Below are positions 63,985 through 64,000 of a DNA stretch of 64,000 nucleotides, one piece after another. A program made the position numbers and the translations under genes. Under the pieces are notes generated by a model. The model saw nothing but the letters and a program-made list of their open reading frames with translations, was not told the DNA's origin and searched no databases. The first letter of the stretch is position 1; each line of letters begins with the position of its first letter. Source of the stretch: Nocardioides furvisabuli (GTDB lineage Bacteria > Actinomycetota > Actinomycetes > Propionibacteriales > Nocardioidaceae); assembly GCF_021083185.1 (NCBI RefSeq), contig NZ_JAIGQB010000012.1:38121-102120 (forward strand), read 5' to 3'.

Positions 63985-64000
63985 TGGCCCACGTTAACGC
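63951..64000 (+). mobile_element. start of IS481-like insertion sequence (truncated by window)
   Basis: TGTCTAGGACTTCACTTCCA at 63951 looks like an IS481-family terminal inverted repeat. It is followed by GAGGGAGG and ATG 63984 beginning MAHVNA, the typical first residues of IS481 transposases (MAHxNA). Only the first six codons are in the window, so completeness cannot be judged. Confidence 0.6.
63984..64000 (+). CDS. IS481-like transposase, first codons only
   Basis: ATG GCC CAC GTT AAC G: start of a probable IS481 transposase, with GGGAGG ribosome site 63973-63978. The rest is beyond the window. Confidence 0.55.

Overview
The window comes from a very GC-rich actinobacterium. A Nocardioides-like member of the Nocardioidaceae is the best guess, from strong third-position G/C bias, many GTG starts, many leaderless promoters and the conserved gene order described below. 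This is inference from protein recognition and synteny recalled from memory, not from a database search. No tRNA, rRNA, CRISPR array or replication origin was seen.

The housekeeping backbone runs hemolysin III-like gene, cis-prenyltransferase, PIN-PhoH (phoH2), fumC, glpX, DUF4245 gene, xseB-xseA, ispH, DUF6542-like gene, ychF. As I recall it, this is the order and orientation of the Mycobacterium tuberculosis Rv1085c-Rv1112 interval. Here fumC and glpX are about 30 kb apart. The gap holds a penicillin-binding protein, a spermidine-synthase-like protein, two CarH/LitR-like B12 regulators, a class I fumarase, four-subunit ABC systems, glycosidases and galactokinase.

Region by region: 1-4840, GH42 beta-galactosidase (cut by the window edge) divergent from a CUT1 sugar ABC operon without its own ATPase. 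4857-12916, BrkB/YihY protein, alditol oxidase, DUF1353 protein, hemolysin III, cis-prenyltransferase, phoH2, secreted lysozyme-like protein. 12932-16833, a broken DUF4396 gene, fumC, and a penicillin-binding lipoprotein. 16838-21459, methyltransferase-fold protein, tandem MerR-B12 regulators, class I fumarase. 21721-27477, a polyamine/aminoethylphosphonate-type ABC operon, a PEP-mutase-family enzyme and a flavoprotein. 27558-42969, the main sugar block: LacI regulator, GH1 beta-glucosidase, AglEFG-like importer genes, msiK-type ATPase, amylosucrase, a trehalose-type LpqY-SugABC system and galK. 43037-52606, hydrolases, glpX, molybdate uptake with its regulator, xseBA, ispH, yciO. 52607-62411, a 31-bp tandem repeat, DUF6542-like protein, rmuC, xthA, two paralogous secreted metalloproteases flanking an acyl-CoA dehydrogenase and a ydbST pair, then ychF. 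62412-64000, an accessory tip: an AbiEii-type toxin-antitoxin pair and the start of an IS481-like element.

How the genes work together: three CUT1 importers and the shared MsiK-type ATPase each have a CRP/GlxR-like palindrome (GTGA-N6-TCAC type) in their promoter region, suggesting global cAMP-linked control of oligosaccharide uptake. The imported sugars would be split by the GH42, GH1 and amylosucrase enzymes, and galactose phosphorylated by GalK. The most unusual items are the paired B12 photoreceptor-like regulators, the DUF4396 gene with two compensating indels, a pair of 88-bp palindromic elements (one encoding the end of GalK), and the toxin-antitoxin promoter embedded in its own operator.
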